From NCBI GenBank assembly GCA_002900555.1, contig MUGD01000166.1, positions 1 through 8,325 of the forward strand: 8,325 bases of DNA, written 5' to 3'. The DNA is from Thermoplasmata archaeon M9B2D. Lineage in GTDB: Archaea > Thermoplasmatota > E2 > DHVEG-1. This document shows positions 1-5,350 of this stretch, piece by piece. How positions within the stretch are numbered: the stretch's first letter is position 1; each line of letters opens with the position of its first letter. Made by a program: the position numbers and the translations under genes. The notes below the pieces were generated by a model. It did not search any database and had not been told where the DNA came from. It saw nothing but the letters and a program-made list of their open reading frames with translations.

Positions 1-1
1 T

Positions 2-199
2 TCGAACTTTGATAGAGACATTGTCATGGGACGGACAATTGATTCGTTCACAGATCGTCAAACAATCATTGATGCATATCTTGCTTCTACATGGGCGTGG
101 AACATCACTCTACGATATTCTATCATAGTTTTTGATGAACCAGATACAATCATGTTTACATATCTCGACTACTATACAACTGATTTTACTTTGACTTAA
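2..199 (+). CDS. C-terminal end of an unrecognised protein (5' end outside the window)
   Basis: Frame 2 is open from the left edge to a TAA at 197-199, giving the last 65 residues of a protein. The visible part is rich in aromatic and beta-branched residues, with an alternating hydrophobic stretch (TLRYSIIVFDEPDTIMF) that suggests beta strands. I recognise no motif, membrane helix or metal site. It converges on the isomerase gene, with the two stops only eight bases apart and a hairpin between them, which is a usual arrangement for the end of a real gene. The start lies upstream of the window, so length and function cannot be given. It could be a chance open frame, but 198 bases without a stop up to a terminator-like hairpin favours a real gene. 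Confidence 0.55.
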   Translation, partial: SNFDRDIVMGRTIDSFTDRQTIIDAYLASTWAWNITLRYSIIVFDEPDTIMFTYLDYYTTDFTLT

Positions 200-205
200 T
201 ACGAT

Positions 206-227
206 GGCTAGTCCTTGGAGGCTAGCC
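206..227. terminator. Hairpin between convergent genes, possible bidirectional terminator
   Basis: GGCTAG (206-211) pairs with CTAGCC (222-227). The helix extends inward by CC/GG across one bulged T, giving about eight base pairs with a five-base loop. It sits between the stop at 197-199 on the + strand and overlaps the isomerase stop (TAG, complement of 208-210). Downstream on the + strand is a T-rich stretch (239-250), which would suit archaeal termination of the upstream gene. A role as terminator is inferred from position and structure only. Confidence 0.45.
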
Positions 228-1233
228 TCGTCTTCAACTCTTTTATTCTTGTTACATTGACAGCATCGATGCCTTTTTTTTCAGCAAGCTCTACAGATAC
301 CATATCAAGATAATGCGTGAGTGTGAGCATGCTTTCTATTTTCGAATTGCCAAACGAGTGTAAGTTTATGGGGTTTAGACCTATTTCGTTATAGAGATCA
401 AAAGCAACTTCCATTTTTTGACTTATCCGAGTATCTTCATCACTACTCCTCAAAAAAACTGGAATGATTGCACTCGCTTTACTTTCTGGAAATCCCTCGA
501 TTTCGTTATGGGTCGCTTCTGGTATCTCTGAGTTGAATGCTTCTGCTTTCGAGTTCTCATTGATTTGGCACTTGGCTCGATATGCAACTGGACCAAGGTG
601 CTGAGCCCCAATGAAAAGGGGAATTCTATTGTGGATTTTCTCAACTATAACAGAAGGTGTAGGGATTGCCTTCCCCCATTTCTTTGATGCGGAGGCTAGG
701 CTTTCACTAATGTCAATCAAATCAGTCATAGGCGCTCCTACAAGCGTTTCCGAAATTGGCAACACCTCAGATAGTAATAGAGGTAGTGCAGCCCTCGGTT
801 GAACTCCTTCTTGAATAAGGATTTGGGGAAAATGGCCAAATTCATTAGCTATCTGCCCTCCTGAAGTAACAGTCAGAATCTTAGACCCTCTCTCTTCTGC
901 TTGCGCAAGAGAAGCAAGTGTTTCTTCTGTATTTCCAGAATAGCTGACTGCTATAACAAACCAGTCTTTCGATATCCATTTCGGAAGAAAGTAGTTTCTT
1001 ACGATGCTAATGGGTATAGGTGAATGCTGACTTAGAATTTCTCTGGTATAGGAACCAACTATAGAACTACCTCCCATGCCTAAGAAACAAAGCCCTTCAA
1101 TTCCCTCCTCGTAGTAATTTCTGCACACTTGGATTAACTCGTGATTTGGGCGCGAATTTCTCAGCATCTGGGGAAAATGAAAGACCATGCTTCTCATATC
1201 ATCAAGTCGCATTGTCTCAGGAAGCTTTTTCAT
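208..1233 (-). CDS. Bifunctional phosphoglucose/phosphomannose isomerase (PGI/PMI family)
   Basis: This cytosolic enzyme of the SIS-domain sugar isomerase family interconverts fructose 6-phosphate with glucose 6-phosphate and, in characterised archaeal members, with mannose 6-phosphate. It links gluconeogenesis/glycolysis to mannose-containing glycans. The 341 residues are somewhat longer than the roughly 300-325 of known archaeal enzymes. Visible signatures are the SIS phosphate loop GMGGSS (residues 52-57), SYSGNT (97-102) and QPRAALP (145-151). The segment 224-248 holds the family block with NENSK and PEATHNE, where E227 and H242 fit the catalytic Glu and His; the C-terminal K331 or K334 fits the conserved Lys. 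The ATG at 1233 lies about 26 bases from a TTTAAA box, as expected for a leaderless message. The gene is divergent from the 1359 gene. Family assignment is firm; dual specificity is inferred from the family. Confidence 0.93.
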   Translation of the reverse strand: MKKLPETMRLDDMRSMVFHFPQMLRNSRPNHELIQVCRNYYEEGIEGLCFLGMGGSSIVGSYTREILSQHSPIPISIVRNYFLPKWISKDWFVIAVSYSGNTEETLASLAQAEERGSKILTVTSGGQIANEFGHFPQILIQEGVQPRAALPLLLSEVLPISETLVGAPMTDLIDISESLASASKKWGKAIPTPSVIVEKIHNRIPLFIGAQHLGPVAYRAKCQINENSKAEAFNSEIPEATHNEIEGFPESKASAIIPVFLRSSDEDTRISQKMEVAFDLYNEIGLNPINLHSFGNSKIESMLTLTHYLDMVSVELAEKKGIDAVNVTRIKELKTRLASKD

Positions 1234-1256
1234 GGTTCAAATATTGATTGTCTTTG

Positions 1257-1262
1257 TTTAAA
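1257..1262. promoter_or_regulatory. TATA box TTTAAA in a divergent promoter region
   Basis: The palindromic hexamer TTTAAA lies 26 bases from the ATG of the isomerase gene on the - strand, the spacing of TATA box to start site in archaea, so that message is probably leaderless. Read on the + strand, it would start transcription near 1286 and leave a leader of about 73 bases before the 1359 gene. One box could serve both directions or only the isomerase. Inferred from sequence and spacing only. Confidence 0.5.
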
Positions 1263-1346
1263 GATAATCGTATCAGTAGTGTCATCCTCCTTCAAAAGAG
1301 TAAGACTAAAGTAAGGGGACAAGTTTCATGCAGTTCCTCAGAAGCT

Positions 1347-1352
1347 GGAGGT
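1347..1352 (+). promoter_or_regulatory. Ribosome binding site GGAGGT that decides the start of the 1359 gene
   Basis: GGAGGT is a near-perfect Shine-Dalgarno match and lies six bases before an in-frame TTG at 1359. The alternatives fit less well: GTG 1365 and ATG 1368 are 12 and 15 bases away. A TTG at 1248 would leave only 14 bases between the two divergent genes and would place this site inside the coding region. Confidence 0.6.
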
Positions 1353-1358
1353 CTTGGC

Positions 1359-1865
1359 TTGGGTGTGATGAAAACAGCAGCTGTGAAAGGAATAATTCCT
1401 GCAGGAAACAAGGTCAATGAACTAAGAACCAATCTTTTCCGTTTAATCACTGAGACTTCAATCGTTCTCAACGAACGGTTTGGAGCCGCAGGTCTCGAAG
1501 CTGTGTCAGAGATATTTCACAGACTTGGTGAGGAAGACGCCAAAACAATGAAAGAACGGCTAGGATTTGGAAATACACTGAAAGATGCTCTTGATGCATG
1601 GTTTGTTATTGGTCACATCATGGGTTCAAAAATGGAGCCTAACTGGGTTTCAGAAAACCGAGTGGAAGTTAATCACAGCTATTGTCCACAGCACGAAGAA
1701 TTTCTAAAACGTGGAAATCTCTTTTGTACTGACGCTTGCTTACCATATGTCGGTGCAATTGCTGAGAATGTTGGCGAAGGTGTAAAGATGGATATAGTAC
1801 GAGCTGCAGATGAGAATTCGACTTGTATCAAAGCACTTTATGTTCCTTCTAAGGAAATTGGCTAA
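1359..1865 (+). CDS. Cysteine-containing protein of the ATC-hydrolase / DUF6125-like type
   Basis: A soluble protein of 168 residues. The N-terminal two thirds is mostly helical. The C-terminal part carries four cysteines in a pattern I associate with the L-2-amino-thiazoline-4-carboxylic acid hydrolase-like and DUF6125 families: NHSYCPQH, then LFCTDAC, then a final Cys in STCIKALYV after a beta-rich stretch. The spacing suggests a ligand- or metal-binding pocket. The family resemblance is from memory, and the actual substrate is unknown; many archaeal members have no assigned reaction. The start is set by GGAGGT six bases before TTG 1359; ATG 1368 would remove three residues. An open frame extends upstream to 1248 but looks like leader. 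The stop is one base before the TTG of the alpha/beta hydrolase, so the two genes are almost certainly co-transcribed and probably translationally coupled. Confidence 0.7.
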   Translation: MGVMKTAAVKGIIPAGNKVNELRTNLFRLITETSIVLNERFGAAGLEAVSEIFHRLGEEDAKTMKERLGFGNTLKDALDAWFVIGHIMGSKMEPNWVSENRVEVNHSYCPQHEEFLKRGNLFCTDACLPYVGAIAENVGEGVKMDIVRAADENSTCIKALYVPSKEIG

Positions 1866-1866
1866 G

Positions 1867-2502
1867 TTGAAGCAGGAAGAACTCAATTTCTCTGTTGATG
1901 GTGATTCACTCAATGGTATTTTGATAAGACCTTCTACAACATCAAACAATGCTGTTCTGCTTTTGCATCCGCATCCACTTTATGGCGGAGACAAAGACAA
2001 TCATGTTGTGAAAGAGCTTGAGCAGCTATTCCTTGAAATGGGATTCATTACAATGCGCTTTGATTTCAGAGGTGCATCCAATACTCACCTGAGATACAAT
2101 GGATTATCAGGCGCAGTAGAGGACACTTATAGAGCAATAGAATATATTGAAAGATGTGATGTGAATTCACTAGGTCTTGTTGGCTATTCCTTTGGTGGTT
2201 CGACTGCTTTAAGGGTAGCAACAACGCGATCCCTGAGTTTTCTTGTGACATTGAGTGCATCATTCCAGCTATTCCTTGAAGGAAGCTATCAAGAATCACA
2301 ATTAACGAAAATTAGCTGCCCTGTGCTTATGTTCCATGGCATGTCCGATAATATGGTCCCGTATGCAGACTTGAAGACATTCTCATCCTTCATTTCTGAG
2401 ATCAAAATGGTATCTCTGAAAAACGAGAATCATTTCTATCAATATGCATTACCAGAAGTCTTGAATGAAATAAGCTCATTCATTTCTACCATATTCAGCT
2501 GA
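1867..2502 (+). CDS. Alpha/beta hydrolase, COG2945-like
   Basis: A cytosolic serine hydrolase of 211 residues, close to the usual size of the compact COG2945-type family. The fold markers appear in order: HPHPLYGGD after the first core strand (oxyanion region, residues 34-42), RFDFRG (64-69), the nucleophile elbow GYSFGG with Ser108, a DxxVP-type acid loop (GMSDNMVPY, Asp161) and the C-terminal NENHFY with His189. The catalytic triad is therefore complete. The natural substrate, ester or otherwise, cannot be read from sequence. I prefer the TTG at 1867, with AAGGA about 12 bases upstream and directly after the previous stop. The same frame is open back to ATG 1810 and ATG 1840 inside the upstream gene, but those would add a basic extension the family does not need. 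Probably the second gene of a two-gene operon. Confidence 0.85.
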   Translation: MKQEELNFSVDGDSLNGILIRPSTTSNNAVLLLHPHPLYGGDKDNHVVKELEQLFLEMGFITMRFDFRGASNTHLRYNGLSGAVEDTYRAIEYIERCDVNSLGLVGYSFGGSTALRVATTRSLSFLVTLSASFQLFLEGSYQESQLTKISCPVLMFHGMSDNMVPYADLKTFSSFISEIKMVSLKNENHFYQYALPEVLNEISSFISTIFS

Positions 2503-2535
2503 ACGACCCTTCAAAGCTATCCTTAAGTAGCGCTC

Positions 2536-2540
2536 TTTTT
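2536..2540 (+). terminator. T-run after the alpha/beta hydrolase gene
   Basis: A run of five T within CTCTTTTTCT lies 34 bases past the stop at 2502. Short T-runs are enough to end transcription in many archaea. No strong hairpin precedes it. A TTAAG stretch at 2523-2527 could act as a weak TATA element for the next gene, so this gap may contain both an end and a start. Confidence 0.3.
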
Positions 2541-2554
2541 CTGAAAATCAAAAT

Positions 2555-2560
2555 GGTGGT
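2555..2560 (+). promoter_or_regulatory. Ribosome binding site GGTGGT before a TTG start
   Basis: GGTGGT ends five bases before TTG 2566. The same ATGGTGGTT string precedes the ESCRT-III gene at 7148-7156, so GGTG-type sites appear to be a working Shine-Dalgarno sequence in this genome. Confidence 0.5.
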
Positions 2561-2565
2561 TAACA

Positions 2566-3246
2566 TTGCTCAAGGCTATGGTTTTTGATATGGATGGGAC
2601 CATAACAAAGCTGACCTTACCTTTAGAAGCAATGAGGCAAGACACGAAGAATTTCTATGTTGAACGAGGATTTCCCGCAGAAATGCTTGAGGATGCAGAT
2701 GGGATCTCCAGTTCAACAGCAAAAGCGAAGGAGTACTTCCTTTCTAATGGGATGCAATTGTCTGAATGGGAACGGATAGAGGCTGAAGTTGATTATATCT
2801 TGAGTCAACATGAAGGATTTGCAGCCGCGAATGCAGTTCTCATAGAGGGAACTCTAGACATTGTTAGTGAAATAAGACACTTTGGAATATTCACAGCTAT
2901 TCTGACGAATAATGGCCGATTGGCTGTTGATAAGATAATGCAACAACTACCCCTTGCTGAGTATTTTGATATCATCCAAACCAGACATGAATCTCCGCAA
3001 CCAAAACCCTACCCTGATGGCCTTCTGAAATTGGGATTACAACTAGGGGTTACTCCTGATGAGATGGTGTATGTTGGCGATGCTTTGATTGATGCAACTG
3101 CAGCAAAACGGGCAGGAATTGAATTTTGGGGTGTTGCGACAGGCGAGACTCCCGCAGATGTTCTTCGTGATGCAGGTGCCTCTATCGTATTTCATACCCT
3201 TGAGGGTGTTGTAAATGAAGTTCGCAATCGAGGTGTGAAACCGTAA
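2566..3246 (+). CDS. HAD-superfamily phosphatase (phosphoglycolate-phosphatase-like)
   Basis: A cytosolic Mg-dependent phosphatase of 226 residues acting on a small phosphorylated metabolite. All four HAD motifs are visible: DMDGT with the nucleophile Asp8 and acid Asp10; TNNG with Thr114; Lys147 in QPKPYPDG; and VGDALID with Asp172 and Asp176. Between motifs I and II lies a helical cap of about 75 residues, which makes it subfamily I and similar to phosphoglycolate phosphatase or beta-phosphoglucomutase. The SPQPKP sequence before motif III is typical of that group. The substrate is not determined. The start is TTG with GGTGGT five bases upstream; the next in-frame ATG (2578) would cut close to the first strand and is unlikely. 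It lies 63 bases after the alpha/beta hydrolase, with a T-run between, so it is probably a separate unit. Confidence 0.88.
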   Translation: MLKAMVFDMDGTITKLTLPLEAMRQDTKNFYVERGFPAEMLEDADGISSSTAKAKEYFLSNGMQLSEWERIEAEVDYILSQHEGFAAANAVLIEGTLDIVSEIRHFGIFTAILTNNGRLAVDKIMQQLPLAEYFDIIQTRHESPQPKPYPDGLLKLGLQLGVTPDEMVYVGDALIDATAAKRAGIEFWGVATGETPADVLRDAGASIVFHTLEGVVNEVRNRGVKP

Positions 3247-3256
3247 ACCGAATTTG

Positions 3257-3348
3257 GCCATTTGTTAAGTCATGAATTCTTTAACTGACGCATTGATGTT
3301 TTGGCTTCTAGTAAGATTATTCGCAATCTTAAGACATATCCAAATGGC
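3257..3348. repeat. Nested inverted repeats in the gap after the HAD gene
   Basis: GCCATTTG (3257-3264) is the exact inverse of CAAATGGC (3341-3348). Inside lies a hairpin of seven perfect base pairs, TAAGATT (3312-3318) with AATCTTA (3325-3331) and a six-base loop. A weaker pairing is GTTAA (3264-3268) with TTAAC (3281-3285). Together they could fold into a branched structure of about 90 bases. It may be a terminator region, a small RNA or chance; no coding frame of note covers it. Confidence 0.35.
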
Positions 3349-3432
3349 TGAGCTTCCAGTGCAGATTTGGCGTCTAGTTCAATTAGAACACATCTCTTGA
3401 GGGTCCAGTTTTTGTCTTATATCAAACTGAAG

Positions 3433-3440
3433 GTTATATA
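3433..3440 (+). promoter_or_regulatory. TATA box before the 3442 gene
   Basis: GTTATATA is a good archaeal TATA box. At normal spacing it would start transcription near 3462-3464, inside the reading frame that begins with ATG 3442. If this promoter is real, the protein may begin at GTG 3463 from a leaderless message. If not, GAAGGT at 3429-3434 could act as a ribosome site for ATG 3442. Confidence 0.4.
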
Positions 3441-3441
3441 C

Positions 3442-3912
3442 ATGTTCGGGAATATGTTTACTGTGACAGGCAGTATTCCTATCCTTGAAGAAGTAAATAG
3501 CACGCTTGAGGTCAAAGACCAAATGACAATAGATGAAGGAACATATTTAGTTCTACGTTCAGCTTCGGGTGCATTCACATGCAGATACCCTCCTGTTCCA
3601 CGAAACTGGAATCCATTAGACCGACCTCATGTTGCTCTTCTTCTGCCTGATACGAAGGGTATCTTCTCTGTCTTCCTCTCCAAGCCTGAAGAGAAGGGTG
3701 TAGAACTCCCTCAAAGATTAGAAACAGCGGATCTCAATAAACTTCCAACAAAATCGATTATCGAGATACGTCATAGTAATGCTCACTACGCGTACTACAG
3801 ACGTGATAATGAAACATGGACCAAAGTTGCTGAAGCGAATGATCCATTTGTTGTCGAGGTTTTCTCACATGGATATGCTCCCATAATTATGAATATGACT
3901 CCAACTATTTAG
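3442..3912 (+). CDS. Unrecognised beta-rich protein of about 156 residues
   Basis: I do not recognise this protein. It appears soluble, with no signal peptide or membrane segment, and has many short beta-strand-like stretches (YLVLRSASGAFTCRY, HVALLLPD, IFSVFLSK, SIIEIRH, PFVVEVFSHGYAPIIM). Aromatic and Pro-rich loops (RYPPVPRNWNPLDRP) separate the strands, suggesting a small beta barrel or sandwich. There is a single Cys. The frame is open back to 3367, but that extension (SSSIRTHLLRVQFLSYIK) looks like translated leader. The start is uncertain: ATG 3442 has GAAGG eight bases upstream; ATG 3454 and GTG 3463 are also possible, the latter agreeing with the TATA box at 3433-3440. It stands alone, flanked by structured gaps on both sides. 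Coding potential is supported by length and protein-like composition only. Confidence 0.65.
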   Translation: MFGNMFTVTGSIPILEEVNSTLEVKDQMTIDEGTYLVLRSASGAFTCRYPPVPRNWNPLDRPHVALLLPDTKGIFSVFLSKPEEKGVELPQRLETADLNKLPTKSIIEIRHSNAHYAYYRRDNETWTKVAEANDPFVVEVFSHGYAPIIMNMTPTI

Positions 3913-4089
3913 TATCAGATGATTAGAATTGCTATCCGCTTGCACAAAATGAATGATGATTTTGAAGGTGTGAGGAGCGCTAGAGAAATAAGGTTGCATG
4001 GTTGCTTGCTTGAGAGGAGAGGATGTGTGTGTATGATTTCAGGAGGGTTTGCGTTCCTCAACACCCATCATTTGCTTTTTAATCCAATA

Positions 4090-4100
4090 ATATATATAAG
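4090..4100 (+). promoter_or_regulatory. TATA-like string ATATATATAAG without an obvious gene
   Basis: A strong box by composition. A transcript would begin near 4122 and run toward the structured elements at 4316 and 4582. No protein gene starts within 100 bases downstream, so it either drives a non-coding transcript or is fortuitous AT-rich sequence. Confidence 0.3.
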
Positions 4101-4256
4101 AATTGTGGAATATTCGCAAACCTTATAGTCATCTTTGCCGATTTTCGCAAATAATGTTTCAGAATATTACGATATTTCTCGAAATGATAGATGAATCGGT
4201 ATGATGGTTGTGCTTTATTTCATGAAACGTAAGATCTTAGACTAGAAAGCTAGTAA

Positions 4257-4264
4257 AGGTATCC
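4257..4264. repeat. AGGTATCC octamer, first copy
   Basis: AGGTATCC occurs at 4257-4264 and again at 4541-4548. Each copy lies 41-59 bases before a GC-clamped element, with an AT-rich TATA-like stretch in between. The shared order octamer, TATA, clamp, pyrimidine loop, clamp suggests that both elements derive from one unit. Eight matching bases alone could be chance. Confidence 0.35.
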
Positions 4265-4315
4265 GCTATCAGACATTTGCTTAAATGTATTCTAGACCAT
4301 TATACCACAAGGGCC

Positions 4316-4376
4316 AGGGGGCCTTTCTCTCTCAGAAGCAGTTTCTCTCCTCCTTCCATGTTCTCTACGGCCCCCT
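4316..4376 (+). ncRNA. Candidate structured RNA or repeat element A: GC clamp with pyrimidine-rich loop
   Basis: AGGGGGCC (4316-4323) pairs perfectly with GGCCCCCT (4369-4376), closing a 45-base loop that is mostly C and T. Inside the loop AGAA (4334-4337) can pair with TTCT (4343-4346). A weak TATA-like CTTAAATG (4280-4287) lies about 27 bases before 4311-4316, the right distance for a transcript beginning at the clamp. A CT-run and TATTTT follow (4376-4387), which could end it. The strand is chosen from the TATA position. It resembles no RNA family I know. Expression is unproven; it could instead be a DNA-level repeat. Confidence 0.4.
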
Positions 4377-4540
4377 CTCTCTATTTTACAAATATTATCT
4401 TGCAAACAAAATCCTGTAAGGAGTCTTTTCGATATCAATTCGTTTTGCTCTATGATGAATAGGAATTTCCTCGGTGTAAGGATCAGTGGCATATTACTCG
4501 TTTTGGTTTGCAGTGAATCTGCTTTAGAATACTATATTAT

Positions 4541-4548
4541 AGGTATCC
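4541..4548. repeat. AGGTATCC octamer, second copy
   Basis: Identical to 4257-4264 and placed 41 bases before the clamp of element B. Confidence 0.35.
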
Positions 4549-4563
4549 TTATATTATATTATG
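4549..4563 (+). promoter_or_regulatory. TATA-like promoter of element B
   Basis: The string TTATATTATATTATG is centred near 4555, 27 bases before the first base of the GC clamp at 4582. That is the distance expected between an archaeal TATA box and a transcription start, so a transcript would begin exactly at the base of the predicted stem. Confidence 0.45.
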
Positions 4564-4581
4564 TATTATTAAATCTTGGAT

Positions 4582-4674
4582 AGGGGGTCCGTCGCGACCT
4601 TCACTCCTCTCCTCTCTCTCTCCCTCCCAAATGTCCGACCCGAGCGACGAACTTCGTCTGTTCAAGGACCCCCT
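4582..4674 (+). ncRNA. Candidate structured RNA element B: three-way junction with pyrimidine-rich loop
   Basis: Three helices can form with almost no unpaired bases at the junction. P1 is AGGGGGTCC (4582-4590) with GGACCCCCT (4666-4674), nine perfect pairs. P2 is GTCGC (4591-4595) with GCGAC (4644-4648). P3 is GAAC (4649-4652) with GTTC (4660-4663) and a seven-base loop. Only AA (4664-4665) is left between P3 and P1. P2 closes a 48-base loop containing a pure pyrimidine run of 25 bases (4604-4628). GC content is far above the flanks, and a TATA-like box is correctly placed upstream. It is not a tRNA: there is no T-arm or anticodon arm. It lacks the length of SRP or RNase P RNA, and C and D boxes are absent. 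Its clamp is nearly the same as that of element A. Function is unknown and transcription is inferred. Confidence 0.5.
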
Positions 4675-4798
4675 CCCTACTCTTCTAATTATTGACGTAA
4701 CAGATGTTGATGTACTCCTAAGTTTCTCTGGTACATTTGTTTCTTAGCCAGCAAGTTTTAAAGGAGTAGTCTCAGGTGCCAAGCCAAGGCGAGTAACT

Positions 4799-5317
4799 GT
4801 GTCCACAGCAAGAAGAACAATTGACAGCACCTTTCGACGATTATTGAACTACACAGCTGAGATTATCATGTCAATCATACTGCTAGTGATGATTTGTATA
4901 CCATTGTCAATCACTATTCCTATGTGGCTTCAGCATGTTCTATTAGGCACGCCAAGATCTGAACTAACAATCAATCTTGTAGCTTGGTTTGGCTATGATG
5001 GAGCTTTATGGGTAACACTCTTACTCGGTTTGGTCAGCTTCTCTCTGAGCTATATCTACATACTCAAAATGAAGCCAGGGATCACCTCAACGACGGATGA
5101 AAAGGAAGTTGATGAAGAAGTAGAATACTCCGACAAAGAAGAGGTGGCTTTTGAAGATGAAGATGTTGAGGAAGAAGAGGAGATAGCAGCTGAGGATCAA
5201 GAAGAAGAGGAGATAGCAGCTGAAGACCAAGAGGAAGATGAAGAGCACATCGACTTAGATGAGATTGAAACCAGCCTTGAGGATATGGAAGAAGAAGAAG
5301 AGGAGGAGGATGTATAG
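4799..5317 (+). CDS. Small two-helix membrane protein with a long acidic tail
   Basis: A protein of 172 residues that I cannot assign to a family. A short basic N-terminus (ARR, FRR) precedes two hydrophobic segments, about residues 21-45 (EIIMSIILLVMICIPLSI onward) and 59-89 (WVTLLLGLVSFSLSYIYIL). The positive N-terminus and the KMK after the second helix suggest a hairpin with both ends in the cytosol. Residues 100-172 are extremely acidic, mostly Glu and Asp, include a duplicated ten-residue block and end in EEEEEEEDV. Such a tail is probably disordered and could bind basic proteins or divalent cations at the membrane; that is inference. The start is GTG 4799 with AAGGCG at 4785-4790; no other start codon lies in frame before the stop at 4745. 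TTTTAAA at 4756-4762 may be its TATA box. It converges on the Mrp gene. Confidence 0.72.
   Translation: MSTARRTIDSTFRRLLNYTAEIIMSIILLVMICIPLSITIPMWLQHVLLGTPRSELTINLVAWFGYDGALWVTLLLGLVSFSLSYIYILKMKPGITSTTDEKEVDEEVEYSDKEEVAFEDEDVEEEEEIAAEDQEEEEIAAEDQEEDEEHIDLDEIETSLEDMEEEEEEEDV
5171..5230 (+). repeat. Two tandem 30-bp units inside the acidic tail
   Basis: Units 5171-5200 and 5201-5230 are head to tail and differ at two bases (5194/5224 and 5197/5227), both silent changes. Each encodes the ten residues EEEEIAAEDQ. A third, decayed unit may follow (EEDEE). The near identity points to recent duplication, so unit number may vary between strains. Confidence 0.85.
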
Positions 5318-5331
5318 GACTATTAGGTCCT
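5316..5331. terminator. Small hairpin between convergent genes
   Basis: AGGAC (5316-5320) pairs with GTCCT (5327-5331) around a six-base loop, directly at the stop of the acidic membrane protein and 20 bases from the Mrp stop. The following TTGTATCTCTCCTAATCTT is T-rich. The stem is only five pairs, so it is a weak terminator candidate. Confidence 0.35.
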
Positions 5332-5350
5332 TGTATCTCTCCTAATCTTA

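Larger units (their letters stand above)
3913..4798. other. Long gap of 886 bases without a convincing protein gene
   Basis: Short open frames at 3919-4128 and 4277-4462 (+) and 4292-4492 (-) have low-complexity or implausible translations, so I leave them out. What the stretch does hold: a strong TATA-like string at 4090-4100; two copies of TTCGCAAA (4113-4120, 4144-4151); two small hairpins side by side (TAAGATCTTA at 4230-4239 and ACTAG/CTAGT at 4241-4254); the two GC-clamped pyrimidine-rich elements at 4316-4376 and 4582-4674; and an ATGTAC/GTACAT inverted repeat (4710-4715, 4731-4736). The sharp change from AT-rich to GC-rich at the two elements is what structured RNA genes look like in an AT-leaning genome. 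Confidence 0.7.

Noticed and set aside
1248..1358. N-terminal extension of the ATC-hydrolase-like protein from TTG 1248
   Set aside because: It would overlap the promoter region, lacks a ribosome site, and contains low-complexity sequence, while GGAGGT at 1347 points to TTG 1359.
1810..1866. Upstream ATG start for the alpha/beta hydrolase overlapping the previous gene
   Set aside because: It would add 19 basic residues before the first strand of the fold; TTG 1867 directly after the previous stop fits the family length better.
3945..3990. ATGATGA as a C box of a C/D guide RNA
   Set aside because: No CTGA D box is found at the right distance and no terminal stem encloses it.
3919..4128. 69-residue open frame on the + strand
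   Set aside because: The translation shows no protein-like pattern, the end runs into an AT-rich TATA-like string, and no ribosome site precedes the ATG.
4277..4492. Short open frames on both strands across element A
   Set aside because: They translate the CT/AG-rich repeat into Ser/Pro- or Arg/Glu-rich low-complexity peptides; the structured nucleic acid explains the region better.
4652..4680. GTTCAAGG near the end of element B as a tRNA T-arm
   Set aside because: The bases flanking the would-be seven-base loop do not pair, and no anticodon or D arm can be placed in the required order.
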